Assembly: GCA_963787425.1 (NCBI GenBank)
Contig: CAWBCV010000002.1
Location: 1 to 64,000, forward strand
Origin: AP-15 sp963787425
Lineage (GTDB): Bacteria > Pseudomonadota > Alphaproteobacteria > ATCC43930 > CGMCC-115725
Reading direction: 5' to 3'
Length of the DNA stretch: 64,000 bases
Shown here: positions 63,938 through 64,000 of the stretch, piece by piece
Position numbering within the stretch: position 1 is the stretch's first letter
Layout: each line of letters starts with the position of its first letter
Notes under the pieces: generated by a model
Databases searched by the model: none
The model's input: only the letters and a program-made list of their open reading frames with translations
What the model was told of the DNA's origin: nothing
Position numbers and translations under genes: made by a program

Positions 63938-64000
63938 ATGAAACTTGGCGTGGCCCTTCCCATCGTCGATATCGGCGGCGAGCCGGCAACCCTACGGGAG
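63938..64000 (+). CDS. Start of LLM-class flavin-dependent oxidoreductase (cut by window edge)
   Basis: ATG 63938 with AAAGGAGCG seven bases upstream; 21 codons visible, reading MKLGVALPIVDIGGEPATLR, a typical luciferase-like monooxygenase N-terminus. It follows the binding-protein gene by 22 bases and is probably in its operon. Family assignment rests on the first residues only. Confidence 0.6.
   Translation, partial: MKLGVALPIVDIGGEPATLRE

Overview
This is a GC-rich stretch from an alphaproteobacterium, most likely of the Hyphomicrobiales (Bradyrhizobium/Rhodopseudomonas-like). The order guaB-rsmB-guaA, a paired CobS/CobT cobaltochelatase, a CIRCE-controlled groESL operon, a MctP-type symporter with its DUF3311 partner and several REP-like palindromes all fit that placement. 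This is inference from gene content; no 16S or marker tree was possible.

Layout. 1-4.5 kb: purine/rRNA operon guaB-rsmB-guaA. 4.6-15 kb: a transporter graveyard. It holds a broken NitT/TauT-type binding protein, an IS110 remnant, a decayed dipeptide ABC operon ending in an intact binding protein, and a second NitT/TauT-type ABC operon with one frameshifted permease, interleaved with a bicupin and a VOC protein. 15.3-18.2 kb: a three-gene catabolic operon (2-hydroxyacid dehydrogenase, PEP mutase/isocitrate lyase-fold enzyme, flavin oxidoreductase). 18.4-29.7 kb: an accessory island ending at a tRNA-Gln. It contains a TIR-TM-FGE protein, a DUF4231/SLATT two-TM protein, a TIR-TM-peptidoglycan-binding-muramidase fusion, a broken mobile-element-like gene, a TPR-trypsin-like protease, a GH108 lysozyme and a TIR/NDT-like-TPR-SLOG protein. 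29.9-40 kb: Ppx/GppA, RlmE, two porins, a periplasmic binding protein, an MBL hydrolase, a truncated MFS pump and remnants. 40.5-47.5 kb: nucleotide-sugar genes (ugd, uxs, rfbD, rfbA) and sulfate activation (cysD, cysNC). 47.6-56.2 kb: an HtrA-like protein without a catalytic triad, groES-groEL, a J-domain protein, cobS-cobT and an HpcH/HpaI aldolase. 56.5-64 kb: two unknown membrane proteins, mctP and DUF3311, a racemase, a thioesterase, a peptide-type binding protein and the start of an LLM oxidoreductase.

Most interesting biology: the island at 18.4-29.7 kb. Two TIR proteins share one plan: cytoplasmic TIR, membrane helix, then an extracytoplasmic domain (FGE-like, or peptidoglycan-binding plus N-acetylmuramidase). 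They sit with a SLATT effector-type membrane protein, a lysozyme, a trypsin-like protease and a SLOG protein. I read it as a candidate envelope- or phage-sensing conflict system in which peptidoglycan binding outside could switch TIR enzymes inside. That is a hypothesis.

Data-quality caution: about a dozen genes carry single-base indels, including the normally essential guaB. Three of these indels turn an expected GANTC (the CcrM methylation motif) into GAGTTC or GAAGTC, which points to a sequencing artefact at methylated sites. Genes with one indel are listed as CDS with the frameshift noted; genes with several lesions are listed as pseudogenes.
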